Part shown: piece after piece, positions 24,828 to 33,985 of the stretch
Layout of the letters: each line of letters begins with the position of its first letter
Numbering within the stretch: the stretch's first letter is position 1
Source: Pseudomonas anatoliensis
GTDB lineage: Bacteria > Pseudomonadota > Gammaproteobacteria > Pseudomonadales > Pseudomonadaceae
Direction of reading: 5' to 3'
Length of the DNA stretch: 64,000 nt
Assembly (NCBI RefSeq): GCF_017976235.1
Contig: NZ_JACVHC010000009.1
Coordinates: forward strand, 1-64,000
The notes under the pieces: generated by a model
The model's database searches: none
Told to the model about the DNA's origin: nothing
The model's input: only the letters and a program-made list of their open reading frames with translations
Made by a program: the position numbers and the translations under genes

Positions 24828-24952
24828 TCGCCCGTTCTCAATCTTGATGGGGAAATATAAACACCTGTCTTAAATGTTAATTGCACCCCGCTCACAACTC
24901 ACCGAAGCTATCCTCCATCAGCTCTCCCGCCGTCGAGATGGACCTCTATTCA

Positions 24953-26311
24953 ATGCAGACCCCCAGCGTCACCAAACCCCTCTGGCAAACCTACCTGCTG
25001 TTTCTGGCGCCGATGGTGCTGTCCAACTTCCTGCAGTCCATGTCGGGCACGGTCAACAGCATTTACATCGGCCAGATGCTTGGCACTCAGGCGCTGGCGG
25101 CGGTGTCGGGGATGTTTCCCGTGGTGTTCTTCTTTATCGCGCTGGTGATCGGCCTCGGCGCGGGTGCGGGAGTGCTGATCGGCCAGGCCTGGGGGGCGCG
25201 TGAGCCGCATATGGTCAAGGCGATTGCCGGGGCGACGCTGTTGCTGGGTGTATTGATTGGTCTGGTCGCGGCGGTATTGGGCAGTGTGTTTGCGCGGCAG
25301 GCGCTGACGGGTTTGGGGACGCCCGCGGATGTTCTGGACGATGCGGTGGCATACGCCCACGTGATGATGTGGATTCTGCCGTCGCTGCTGGTGTTTGTGC
25401 TGTTCACGCAGTTGTTGCGCGGGGTCAGCGATACGGTGTCGCCGTTGCTGGCGCTGGTAGTGTCGACCTGTGTCGGGCTGGCGCTTACGCCGGCATTCAT
25501 TCGTGGCTGGTTCGGCTTGCCGCAACTGGGCATTCAGAGTGCAGCGTATGCGGGCCTCGCGGGTAACCTGGCGGCGATGGCGTGGCTGGCGTGGCGGCTG
25601 ATTCGCAAGAACCATCCACTGGCGCCGGACCGCGAATTTTTTGCGGCGTTGCGGCTCGACAGGGTGATTCTTGGCAAAGTCCTGCGTATCGGTTTGCCGA
25701 CCGGCGTGCAGATGATTGTGTTGTCGCTGTCGGAATTGGTGATCCTGGCCTTGGTCAATCAGCACGGTTCGCAAGCGACGGCGGCGTACGGCGCGGTGAC
25801 GCAAATCGTCAACTATGTGCAGTTCCCGGCGTTGTCGATTGCGATCACCGCTTCGATCCTCGGCGCACAGGCCATTGGCGCGGGGCGACTGGAACGGATG
25901 GGGCCGATCTTGCGCACCGGTCTGTTGATCAACGTGTGTTTAACCGGCGGCTTGATTGTGCTGGGTTACCTGTTGTCGCACTGGTTGCTCGGTTTGTTCC
26001 TGACCGAGGATTCGACTCGGGCAATGGCCGAGCATCTGTTGCACATCATGCTCTGGAGCCTGTTGGTGTTCGGCTTCCAGGCGATCATCGGCGGCATCAT
26101 GCGCGCCAGTGGCACGGTGCTGGTGCCGGTGGTGATCGCCATTGTCTGCGTGGTGGGCGTGCAATTGCCGGCGGCCTATTGGCTGGACGGGCAGTTTGGT
26201 TTGCAAGGTGTCTGGATGGCGTTCCCGGTGGCTTACCTGGGGATGCTGGTGTTGCAGACGCTGTATTACAAACTGGTCTGGCAGCATCAGAAAATCGAAC
26301 GTTTGGTTTGA
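24953..26311 (+). CDS. MATE-family multidrug/metabolite exporter
   Basis: 452 aa with about 12 membrane segments in two halves. Family signatures: FLAPMVLSNFLQSMSGTVNSIYIGQMLG at the start and the second-half repeat LPTGVQMIVLSLSELVILALVNQHG. MATE proteins export drugs or metabolites in exchange for Na+ or H+. Start choice is uncertain: ATG 24953 (MQTPSVTKPL, GGA 10 nt upstream) fits relatives; ATG 24938 would add five residues. A REPIN follows, so it is probably monocistronic. Confidence 0.88.
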   Translation: MQTPSVTKPLWQTYLLFLAPMVLSNFLQSMSGTVNSIYIGQMLGTQALAAVSGMFPVVFFFIALVIGLGAGAGVLIGQAWGAREPHMVKAIAGATLLLGVLIGLVAAVLGSVFARQALTGLGTPADVLDDAVAYAHVMMWILPSLLVFVLFTQLLRGVSDTVSPLLALVVSTCVGLALTPAFIRGWFGLPQLGIQSAAYAGLAGNLAAMAWLAWRLIRKNHPLAPDREFFAALRLDRVILGKVLRIGLPTGVQMIVLSLSELVILALVNQHGSQATAAYGAVTQIVNYVQFPALSIAITASILGAQAIGAGRLERMGPILRTGLLINVCLTGGLIVLGYLLSHWLLGLFLTEDSTRAMAEHLLHIMLWSLLVFGFQAIIGGIMRASGTVLVPVVIAIVCVVGVQLPAAYWLDGQFGLQGVWMAFPVAYLGMLVLQTLYYKLVWQHQKIERLV

Positions 26312-26314
26312 TTT

Positions 26315-26403
26315 GTGTAGGAGCTGCCGCAGGCTGCGATCTTTTGACTTGAAGTTTTCAAAAGCAAGATCAAAAGATCGCAGCCTTCGGCAGCTCCTAC
26401 AGG
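26315..26403. repeat. REPIN-type inverted repeat, TGTAGGAGCTGCCG family
   Basis: Begins 4 nt after the MATE stop codon. The left arm has the CCGCAGG variant, the right arm the CCTTCGG form. Confidence 0.85.
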
Positions 26404-26448
26404 GTAGGTAGATCAGTTGGCGCAACTGCCTGATGTTTGGAGAATCCC

Positions 26449-27006
26449 ATGTCGATCCGCTTGCTGCTCGCTGCCGCTTTTTGCCTGTGTGTCGTTCCTG
26501 TCGCGCAGGCCGTTGAATACACCCGGGTCAACACCACCGCCAGCCAGATCAGCTTCACCTACAACCAGATGGGCTCGCGGATGTACGGCACCTTCGGCAA
26601 GTTTGACGCGACGCTGGCCTTCGACACTGACAACCTCGCCAACGCCCACACCACCTTGCATATCGACCTCACCAGCATCGACGCCGGCAGCGAAGACGCC
26701 AATACCGAACTGGTGAAACCGGCGTGGTTCGACACCGCGAAATTTCCCGTGGCAGTGTTTGAATCGAGCCATTTCACGCAGGTTTCCGAAAACCACTACC
26801 TGATCACGGGCCGATTGACCCTCAAGGGCATCAGCCGAGAAATTGCGGCCCCGGTGGAGTTGAAAGCAGGCAACGCCATCGGCATTTTCGACGGCGAACT
26901 GGTGCTCAAACGTGACGAGTTCGGCCTCGGCGCGGGGGAGTGGGCAGACACCGTGGTGTCCAAAGACATCGCCATCAAGTTCAAGGTTGTGGCGCCTCAG
27001 CAGTGA
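26449..27006 (+). CDS. YceI-family periplasmic protein
   Basis: 185 aa. A signal peptide (MSIRLLLAAAFCLCVVPVAQA, cleavage before VEY) precedes a YceI lipocalin-like barrel, with HIDLTSIDAGSEDANTEL and YLITGRLTLKGISREIAAPVEL typical of the family. YceI proteins bind polyprenyl-type lipids; the physiological role is unclear. TTTGGAG lies upstream of the ATG. It is convergent with the AraC gene, only 15 nt away. Confidence 0.88.
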   Translation: MSIRLLLAAAFCLCVVPVAQAVEYTRVNTTASQISFTYNQMGSRMYGTFGKFDATLAFDTDNLANAHTTLHIDLTSIDAGSEDANTELVKPAWFDTAKFPVAVFESSHFTQVSENHYLITGRLTLKGISREIAAPVELKAGNAIGIFDGELVLKRDEFGLGAGEWADTVVSKDIAIKFKVVAPQQ

Positions 27007-27021
27007 CACCCGCCCAACACC

Positions 27022-28059
27022 TCAATGACTGCCGAACAACTGACGGATCAGGTTCGGGGTGCTGCCGGTCCAGCGTTTGAACGAACGTCGAAAGTTCGCT
27101 GCATCGGTAAAGCTCAGGTATTCGGCCACTTCGTCGTTGCTCATGCCTTTGACCTGATACAGGTACAGCGCCACGTGTTTGCGCACCAGATCCACCTGTT
27201 GCTGGAACCCGCTGTCGTGTTTCTGCAGCTTGCGTTTGAGGGTCGCCGGGCTCATGGCGAATGCCTGCGCAGCCTGTTCCAGGCTCGGTGGCTGACGGAC
27301 GTGATCCTGCAAGTGGCTGTAGAGGCAATCGGTGAAGCTGGCGGCAAAACCCAATTGCTCGATCTGCCGCGTGGCTTCCTGGCGCGCGACCTGACCGGCC
27401 GTGGCGGAGGCGCCGGGCCACGGTCGGGCGAGAAATTCGCGCGGGATGCGCATCAGGTCCAGCGGTCGCTTGAACTGTGTGTGCTCGCCCAGATGCACCC
27501 AATACTGCTCGACATAACGCGGCTCGGCATGACTGAAGCTGCATTCCCACGGCAGGCGCTGGCCGCTGAGCCACTGACTCATGGCGATCAGCGAGGTCAT
27601 GCCAGCTTCCAGCAGAAAACGCCATTGCTCGCCAGCGCCGCAACTGTCCAGCCAGTACACGTAGGCAAAACTGTCATCGAGCAATAGACGCGGTGTCATC
27701 AACGGGCTGAGCAAGGCCTGTTGCTGCACCAGCGTGTCGAGCGCCTGATGCAGATTCTGGGCGTGGCGCAAGGCATGGCTGGCCGCACCGTAATGACCGG
27801 GCAGCAAGCGTTGGCCGAACAGGAAACTGCTGTCATCGGCGTCGAGCAAGCGCCGACTGTTGTCGATCAGAGCGAGAAACTGCTGCGGACTGAGGCGAGT
27901 CTGACCGGCCAGAATGTCTTCATGAAACAACCCGGTGCCGCGCAGCAGTCGATGGCTGTCGATGTCACGCGACAGCGCCAGGTCTATCAGCGTCGCCGGT
28001 TGGTAATGCCCGGGGATGAAACGGCTGTCGCTTTCGTACCAGTTGGTTTTGACGGTCAT
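27022..28059 (-). CDS. AraC-family regulator with N-terminal Arabinose_bd-type domain
   Basis: 345 aa. N-terminal ~200 residues resemble the PF12625-type ligand domain (OruR/ArgR-like architecture); the C-terminal AraC HTH has SLEQAAQAFAMSPATLKRKLQKHD (about 255-278) and GMSNDEVAEYLSFTDAANFRRSFKRWTG (about 305-332). It lies 8 nt after a degenerate GGDEF gene and is probably cotranscribed. Target genes are unknown; the convergent yceI gene is a neighbour but not an obvious target. Confidence 0.85.
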   Translation of the reverse strand: MTVKTNWYESDSRFIPGHYQPATLIDLALSRDIDSHRLLRGTGLFHEDILAGQTRLSPQQFLALIDNSRRLLDADDSSFLFGQRLLPGHYGAASHALRHAQNLHQALDTLVQQQALLSPLMTPRLLLDDSFAYVYWLDSCGAGEQWRFLLEAGMTSLIAMSQWLSGQRLPWECSFSHAEPRYVEQYWVHLGEHTQFKRPLDLMRIPREFLARPWPGASATAGQVARQEATRQIEQLGFAASFTDCLYSHLQDHVRQPPSLEQAAQAFAMSPATLKRKLQKHDSGFQQQVDLVRKHVALYLYQVKGMSNDEVAEYLSFTDAANFRRSFKRWTGSTPNLIRQLFGSH

Positions 28060-28067
28060 GGTCGGCC

Positions 28068-28982
28068 TCAGGCGCTTTTGGCCAAGGGCGACTTGGCGCG
28101 TGCCAGTGCCAGGTTCAAGCGTTTGAGCAGCGCTTCGGGCGTCTCGTCGAGGGCCATGACAGCCGCGGTACTGGCCGCCAGTTGCAGGCGCTCGCCGTGT
28201 TGGCGGGTTTTATGCGCCAGCGCTTGCACGGCGAACTGCAGCTCCTGCGCGAGCAGTTGCGCCTGACGTTCGCCCGTATTGGGCAGCAACACCACAAAGC
28301 GGTCGCCGGCCAAGCGACAGAGCAGATCCTGACGGCGCAGGTTGAGCAGCAGCAAATGGCTGAGGGCCTGCAACACGGCATCGCCTTCGGCATGCCCGTA
28401 CGCCTGATTGATCGCGGCGAAGTTATCCAGATCCAGTACCAGCAAGGACAGCGGTTGCTGCTGGGCGATGCTCTCGCCGAGGCTGTCGGCCAGTTGCCGT
28501 TTCAGATAATCGGCGCCGCCCAGCGGGGTGAGTTTGTCGAACAGCCGATGCTCGCGGAACAGCCGCTCGCGTTTCTCCATCTGCGCACTGATCGCCAGTT
28601 GTTCGCGGTGCCAGTGATAGATGCCGATGGTCAGCAGCACCATGCCCACCGGCATCGGCCCCGACTCCAGCCAGTGATCCCAGGTGATGCTGTCGGGCAG
28701 GCGGATGAACTCGTCGAGGCTGTCGATCCACCAGGAAAAGAAGATGCAACTCAGCCCCAGCGCCAGGTAGTTGGTGACCCGCCCGGCCGGGCGGCTTTTC
28801 AGCACCAGCCCCAGCCAGACCAGCGCCAGCAGCGCCGAACCACCTTCGCCGATGATGTCCAGCCAGACCCATTCGCTGACCGCTTTAAGCTCGCCGCACG
28901 CCAGGTGCAACAGCAAACCGAGGTTGGCCGCCAGCAGCAGTGCAGCAAGTTTCCAACGATGGGGTTTGAGCACTGAGAACAT
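28068..28982 (-). CDS. Membrane GGDEF-domain protein with degenerate active site
   Basis: 304 aa. About five membrane segments (residues ~10-125) precede a GGDEF-fold domain from about residue 150 (LLVLDLDNFAAINQAYGHAEGDAVLQ). The signature reads LAGDRF, not GGDEF, so the cyclase glutamate and first glycine are lost, and no RxxD I-site is in place. It is likely catalytically inactive and may act as a sensor or GTP-binding partner. Start is ATG 28982 with AAGGA 9 nt upstream. First gene of a two-gene operon with the AraC regulator. Confidence 0.82.
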   Translation of the reverse strand: MFSVLKPHRWKLAALLLAANLGLLLHLACGELKAVSEWVWLDIIGEGGSALLALVWLGLVLKSRPAGRVTNYLALGLSCIFFSWWIDSLDEFIRLPDSITWDHWLESGPMPVGMVLLTIGIYHWHREQLAISAQMEKRERLFREHRLFDKLTPLGGADYLKRQLADSLGESIAQQQPLSLLVLDLDNFAAINQAYGHAEGDAVLQALSHLLLLNLRRQDLLCRLAGDRFVVLLPNTGERQAQLLAQELQFAVQALAHKTRQHGERLQLAASTAAVMALDETPEALLKRLNLALARAKSPLAKSA

Positions 28983-29112
28983 GGCCGTGATCCTTTGGCG
29001 AAGAAGCAATGCGCGCCAGCACAGCAGATATTTATGACAGTCGGGTGACGGCCGGGGGAGGTCGAATCAGCTCACCGGCCAGTGCAATATTTCTTCAAGA
29101 ACACCACGTCCC

Positions 29113-29204
29113 CTGTAGGAGTGAGCCTGCTCGCGATAGCGTCAAGTCAGCCAATATTAATGGTGACTGGAAAAACGCAATCGCGAGCAGGCTCACTCCT
29201 ACAA
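29113..29204. repeat. REPIN, GAGTGAGCCTGCTCGCGAT family
   Basis: TGTAGGAGTGAGCCTGCTCG and its inverted partner CGAGCAGGCTCACTCCTACA around a roughly 45-nt loop. Confidence 0.85.
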
Positions 29205-29292
29205 GTGCCGTGGTGGGTGGAAGAGGTCATTTCAGCTCATTTGCACAGACAAACCGCAGCAAATGCCCGGTTTACACGGCTGACCGTCAACC

Positions 29293-29326
29293 CTGTCACA
29301 GAAGCGTCATCCGCCGCCCCTAGCTT
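29293..29326 (+). promoter_or_regulatory. PhoB box and -10 element before the TonB receptor
   Basis: Two heptamers with 11-bp pitch, CTGTCAC (29293) and GCGTCAT (29304), separated by AGAA, match the Pho box pattern CTGTCAT-N4-CTGTCAT in 12 of 14 heptamer positions if C/T is allowed at the last base. A weak -10-like TAGCTT (29321) follows at the usual 10-nt distance. This predicts phosphate-starvation control. Confidence 0.55.
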
Positions 29327-29386
29327 GCCCTTCCAGTTGCCGGGCCACTTGCCTGGCCTGACCGGATTCTTTGGGGGAGGACACAC

Positions 29387-31930
29387 ATGTACCAGCGCAG
29401 CAGTTATCCGCGCAGCGGCACCGTCGGGCTCTTCAGTTTCACCCTGACCGCTTTGGCCATGGCGGTGGCCAGCGCGCAACTGCACGCGGCCGATGCCAGT
29501 GCCAATGTCGAACACGTCGAAGTGGTTGGTCAGGCGGCGAGTATCGACTCGGCGCTCAAGGAGCAGCGTCGATCCGACAGCATCAAAAGCGTGGTACACG
29601 CCGACGGCATGGCGCAGTTGCCCGATGAAAACGTTGCCGAAGCGGCGCAGCGCATGCCGGGTGTCAGCGTCGAACGCGATCAGGGCGAAGGGCGTTTTGT
29701 CAGCGTGCGCGGCCTCGGGCCGGATCTGAACAGCGTGACCATCAACGGTACGCTGGTGCCGTCGCCGGAAAGCGAACGCCGTGCCGTGGCGCTCGACGTG
29801 TTGCCTTCGGAGCTGGTGCAGTCGCTGTCGGTCATCAAGACCCTGACCCCAGACATGGATGCCAACTCGCTGGGTGGTACGGTCGATGTCAAAAGCCTGT
29901 CGGCGTTCGATCACAAAGGGCTTTTCTACACCGGCGGCACCGAGGCCAGTTACGACAAGAACTCCCATCAGACCAGTCCCAAGTTCTCCGGTGCGGTCAG
30001 CGACCGGTTCAGCCTGGGCGACGGCATCGATAACTTCGGTGTCGCGGCCGCGTTGAGTTGGCAGAAGCGTGATTTCGGTTCGGACAACGTCGAAACCGGC
30101 GGCGCCTGGGATTTCGCCCGTGGCGCGCAACTGGAAGAGTTCGAACAACGTGACTACGACATCAGTCGCGAACGCACGGGCGGCGGTCTGAACTTCGATT
30201 ACAAACCCGACGACCTCAGCAGCTATTACCTGCGCACCCTCTACAGCCGCTACAAGGACAGCGAAACGCGCAACTCGACGAGCATCGAGTTTGCCGACCC
30301 ACAGGCCGCCGGCGTATTGGGCGACGCTGAAGGCAAACGCAAACTCAAGCAGCGCGAAGAGACCCAGGAAATCCAGTCGTACGTGTTCGGTGGCGAACGC
30401 ATGATCGGTCTGTGGACGCTCAGCGGTCAGGCCGGCTACAGCCGCTCCAGTGAAGACAGCCCCGGGCACATCGCCAACGCGGAGTTCGCTGGCAATGACG
30501 ATTTCGCCGACAGCGGTTTTTACAGCAACGACAAGCCGCGGCCGATCATGGGCCAGGGTTTCTACGACGCCAATAACTTCAGCCTCGACAAGGTCGACTG
30601 GGAAAAGCAGAACACCCAGGACACCGAGAAAAACCTGCGTCTGGATCTGGCCCGTGACTATGACTTGAGCGGCTACGCGTCGCAGGTCAAGTTCGGCGGC
30701 AAAGTCAGCCGCCGCAACAAGGACAACGACCTCGATGCCTGGGTCTATGAAGATTTCGATGACCTCGGTTTCAGCGACGATCAACTCAACCTCAGCCGCT
30801 TCGCCAAGGGCTCGGTGGATTATCGACTGGGCCAGTTCGGGCCGGGAATTAGTGGCAGTGCGATCAAGAACCTGATCGGCGGACTGAACCGCGACGATTT
30901 CTATGACCCGGTCGAATCAACCGTCAACGACTTCAAGATGAGCGAGGACATCAACGCCGGTTACCTGATGAACACGGTCGATATCGATGACTGGCGTTTC
31001 ATTGCGGGCCTGCGTTACGAGGGCACCGAGTTCGAAGCCAAAGGCACCGGCGCCACCGACGGCGACTTCGAGCCCACCGAGACCAAACGCAGTTATCACC
31101 ACTGGCTGCCGGGCCTGCATGCGCGTTATCAACTGGACAAAAACACCCAGGTGCGTGCGGCGTGGACCAAGTCTGTGGTGCGTCCGACCTTCGGCCAACT
31201 GGCGCCGGGGTTTGTCATCGATGGTGATGAGGCGACGTTCGGCAACCCCGAGCTGAAACCACTGGAGTCGAGCAATCTCGACCTCGGGATCGAGCACTTC
31301 ATGGGCCATGCCGGCACGGTGTCGGCGTTTGTGTTCTACAAAGACATCCAGAACTTCGTCTACAACACCGACGTGGCCGGCACGGGTGCCTGGACCGACT
31401 TCTCCGAAGCGCACACCTTTGCCAACGGCGACAGCGCCAAACTCTACGGCCTGGAGCTGGCGTACTCGCAAAAATTCGACTGGTTGCCGGCTCCATGGAA
31501 CGGTCTGTTGCTGGGGGCGAACACCACGTTCAGTCGCTCCGACGCCGAAATAAAAGGCTTCGATGCCGCCACTGGCACTAACCGCAAACGCAGCATCGAT
31601 CTGCCTAGCCAGTCCGACACCGTCGGCAACGTGATGCTCGGCTGGGAAAACGACAAGGTCAGCCTGCGCCTGTCGGCCAACTACAAATCCGACTACCTCT
31701 ACGAACTGGCTTCGATCAGCGACAAGGCCCACGACCTGCACGTCGATGCGCAGACCTTCGTCGATTTCAGCGCGCGCTACTCGCTGACGAAAAACCTGCA
31801 ACTGAGCTTCGAGGCGCAAAACCTCACCGACGAGTCGTACTTCGTCTACACCGGCCACCGCGCATACAACGGCCAATACGAAGAATACGGCCCGACCTAC
31901 AAGCTCGGCCTGACCTTCACCCATTTCTAA
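29387..31930 (+). CDS. TonB-dependent outer-membrane receptor linked to phytase
   Basis: 847 aa. A signal peptide is cleaved near LHA-ADA (residue ~35). The plug domain has VEVVGQAASIDSAL, ENVAEAAQRMPGVSVERDQGEGRFVSVRGLGPDLNSVTINGT, and the beta barrel ends in LGLTFTHF with terminal Phe. This is the CirA/Xanthomonas-Caulobacter-like class rather than a classic siderophore receptor. It is followed by a beta-propeller phytase and a private ExbB-ExbD-TonB set. A likely job is uptake of phytate or its lower inositol phosphates. GGGGGAGG lies upstream of the ATG. Confidence 0.88.
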   Translation: MYQRSSYPRSGTVGLFSFTLTALAMAVASAQLHAADASANVEHVEVVGQAASIDSALKEQRRSDSIKSVVHADGMAQLPDENVAEAAQRMPGVSVERDQGEGRFVSVRGLGPDLNSVTINGTLVPSPESERRAVALDVLPSELVQSLSVIKTLTPDMDANSLGGTVDVKSLSAFDHKGLFYTGGTEASYDKNSHQTSPKFSGAVSDRFSLGDGIDNFGVAAALSWQKRDFGSDNVETGGAWDFARGAQLEEFEQRDYDISRERTGGGLNFDYKPDDLSSYYLRTLYSRYKDSETRNSTSIEFADPQAAGVLGDAEGKRKLKQREETQEIQSYVFGGERMIGLWTLSGQAGYSRSSEDSPGHIANAEFAGNDDFADSGFYSNDKPRPIMGQGFYDANNFSLDKVDWEKQNTQDTEKNLRLDLARDYDLSGYASQVKFGGKVSRRNKDNDLDAWVYEDFDDLGFSDDQLNLSRFAKGSVDYRLGQFGPGISGSAIKNLIGGLNRDDFYDPVESTVNDFKMSEDINAGYLMNTVDIDDWRFIAGLRYEGTEFEAKGTGATDGDFEPTETKRSYHHWLPGLHARYQLDKNTQVRAAWTKSVVRPTFGQLAPGFVIDGDEATFGNPELKPLESSNLDLGIEHFMGHAGTVSAFVFYKDIQNFVYNTDVAGTGAWTDFSEAHTFANGDSAKLYGLELAYSQKFDWLPAPWNGLLLGANTTFSRSDAEIKGFDAATGTNRKRSIDLPSQSDTVGNVMLGWENDKVSLRLSANYKSDYLYELASISDKAHDLHVDAQTFVDFSARYSLTKNLQLSFEAQNLTDESYFVYTGHRAYNGQYEEYGPTYKLGLTFTHF

Positions 31931-31990
31931 GCCTCGGAGGGCGGCCGGGTGCCGCCGTCGATCCACGCACGACAAGGATTCTGCCGGTTC

Positions 31991-33895
31991 ATGAGTATTT
32001 CTTTGCGACACAAACACTGGCTGCTCGGCGCACTGATCGCCCTGACCGCCAGCCAGACGCTGGCCGCCACGCCGAGCCTGGCACTCACGCCGTGGGCGCC
32101 CAAGTTGAAATTTGAAGCGCTGGGTTTTTTGCCCGGTGATGCGCGCCTTGGCATCAGTGCTGCTGAAGGCTTGTTGTTGCTTGATGGCCAGGGCACGGAG
32201 CTGGCGCGTTTGCCCGGTTCCTTCAGCGGGCTCGACAGCCGCGCTGACGAGCGTCACGTGTGGGTTGCCAGCCTGGACAACGCCAGTCAGCGAGCGTTGG
32301 TGGTCGGCCTCGATCCGGCGCAACGACAATGGGATGCGCCGCTGTATCTGCCGACCCGAGACTTCGCGGTAAACGGCGTGTGCCTGTACCGCGACAGCGC
32401 CGATAACCTGTTTGTGTTTCTGGTCGGCGAGGAGGGCAAGGGTGAGCAATGGCTGGTGGGCAACGGCGGCACGCTCAATGCTCAGGCGCAACGGGTGCGG
32501 GGTTTGCCACTGCCGCCATCGGCGCAGTTTTGCCAGGTCGACGATGCCGCCGAGCAACTGGTGGTCAACGAAGAGAACGTCGGCTGGTGGGCGTACCCGG
32601 CGGCTGCCGAAGCCGAGGTAAAACGCTCGCCGGTGGCGCTGCGCGAGCCGTTCGGTCAAATCAAAGGCGAGGCCGGTGCCATGGCGCTGGTGCCTGGCGG
32701 CGTCATCGGGCTCGATCCGAAAGCGGCGCAGTTGCACCTCTACCAGCAACAGGGCGAGGGCTGGACGGCGCAAGCGACGTTGCCGTTGGCAGATTTGAAA
32801 GAGCCGGAAAACCTGGTCGTGCGCAACACCGCCAAAGGCCTGCAAGTGTTGATCCGCGACGATGACGATGGCCGCGTCTACCAGGGCAATCTCGACTGGC
32901 AAGCCACGCCGGTGGCGTTGCCGCCGAAGCTGCCAAATATCGCGGCGCAAGCGCAGAGCGATCCGGTCGCACGGCAGGGCGATGCTGCGGACGACCCGGC
33001 GATCTGGGTGCATCCGCGGCAGCCATCCCTGAGTCGCGTGCTTGGCACCAATAAAAAACAGGGCCTGATGGTGTATGACCTGCAAGGCAAACAGGTGCAG
33101 GAGTTGCCGGTCGGTCGCCTGAACAACGTCGATGTGCGGCCCAACTTCAAACTGGGCGCGCAGACGGTGGACCTCGCGGTGGCCAGCCATCGCGATCACA
33201 ACAGCCTCAGCCTGTTCGCCATCGACCGCAACAGCGGCGAGTTGCGCGACATTGGCGAAGTGCCGACGCCGTTGAAAGACATCTACGGCCTGTGCCTCTT
33301 TCAGCCGGCCAGCGGCGAGATTTACGCCATTGCCAACGACAAGGACGGCACCTTTCTGCAATACCGCCTCGGCGCCCCAAACGGCACGGTGCAGGGCGAG
33401 TTGGTACGCCGCTTCAAGGTCGACAGCCAGCCCGAGGGCTGCGTCGCCGATGATCAGCGTCAACGTCTGTTCATTGGCGAAGAAGACGTCGGGGTCTGGG
33501 CGGTGGACGCCCGCGCCGAGCAGCCTGCGACCCTCACCAGCGTGATCAAAGTGGGTGGGCCGCTGCACGCCGACGTCGAAGGTCTGGCGCTGTATCAGAG
33601 CCAGGCGCGGGACTATCTGGTGGTGTCCAGCCAAGGCAATGACAGTTATCTGCTGCTGGACGCCGAGCCGCCATTTGCCGTTCACGGCGCATTTCGGGTC
33701 GGGCTCAACGCGGCGGCCGGGATTGACGGGGCGTCGGAAACCGATGGCTTGGAGGTGACCTCAGTCAACCTCGGCGGGCCCTGGAGCCAAGGCCTGTTGG
33801 TGGTGCAAGACGGCCGCAAGCGCATGCCCGAGCAAAGCCAGAACTTCAAGTTCGTGCCGTGGGCCGAGGTGACCAACGCCCTGAAGTTGCCCTGA
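31991..33895 (+). CDS. Double-domain beta-propeller phytase (3-phytase)
   Basis: 634 aa, about twice a single beta-propeller phytase. A signal peptide ends near TLA-ATP (residue ~26). The C-terminal half has the family marks DAADDPAIWVHPRQP, LGTNKKQGLMVYDLQG, RLNNVDVR, LYGLC-like, PEGCVADD, EEDVGVWAVD, DVEGLALY and ASETDGLEVT. The N-terminal half keeps only faint echoes (FCQVDD, NEENVGWWAYP) and is probably the incomplete first domain seen in tandem phytases. Ca2+-dependent release of phosphate from phytate outside the inner membrane is expected. Start is ATG 31991; AAGGA is 12 nt upstream. The gap to the receptor is 60 nt. Confidence 0.88.
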   Translation: MSISLRHKHWLLGALIALTASQTLAATPSLALTPWAPKLKFEALGFLPGDARLGISAAEGLLLLDGQGTELARLPGSFSGLDSRADERHVWVASLDNASQRALVVGLDPAQRQWDAPLYLPTRDFAVNGVCLYRDSADNLFVFLVGEEGKGEQWLVGNGGTLNAQAQRVRGLPLPPSAQFCQVDDAAEQLVVNEENVGWWAYPAAAEAEVKRSPVALREPFGQIKGEAGAMALVPGGVIGLDPKAAQLHLYQQQGEGWTAQATLPLADLKEPENLVVRNTAKGLQVLIRDDDDGRVYQGNLDWQATPVALPPKLPNIAAQAQSDPVARQGDAADDPAIWVHPRQPSLSRVLGTNKKQGLMVYDLQGKQVQELPVGRLNNVDVRPNFKLGAQTVDLAVASHRDHNSLSLFAIDRNSGELRDIGEVPTPLKDIYGLCLFQPASGEIYAIANDKDGTFLQYRLGAPNGTVQGELVRRFKVDSQPEGCVADDQRQRLFIGEEDVGVWAVDARAEQPATLTSVIKVGGPLHADVEGLALYQSQARDYLVVSSQGNDSYLLLDAEPPFAVHGAFRVGLNAAAGIDGASETDGLEVTSVNLGGPWSQGLLVVQDGRKRMPEQSQNFKFVPWAEVTNALKLP

Positions 33896-33896
33896 T

Positions 33897-33925
33897 CCGT
33901 CATCAATCGGTCATCACTTTTTCAT
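33897..33925 (+). promoter_or_regulatory. Triple PhoB-box-like heptamers before exbB
   Basis: CCGTCAT-CAAT-CGGTCAT-CACT-TTTTCAT: three heptamers at exactly 11-bp pitch (33897, 33908, 33919), each ending TCAT as in CTGTCAT. It starts right after the phytase stop codon and 89 nt before the exbB start, so the energiser operon may have its own PhoB-controlled promoter. Confidence 0.55.
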
Positions 33926-33985
33926 CGAATAGCGGCACGGTCGTTGCCTCGGCAGCGCCGGCCATTGCCCACAAGGAGTTTCACC

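Larger units (their letters stand above)
28983..29386. other. Intergenic region upstream of the TonB receptor
   Basis: This 404-nt gap between divergent genes holds one REPIN (29113-29204) and, near its right end, a PhoB-box-like sequence. Nothing else was recognised. Confidence 0.6.

Noticed and set aside
30917..33685. 922-codon minus-strand open frame across the receptor and phytase genes
   Set aside because: Antisense shadow; the plus strand encodes well-recognised proteins with signal peptides.
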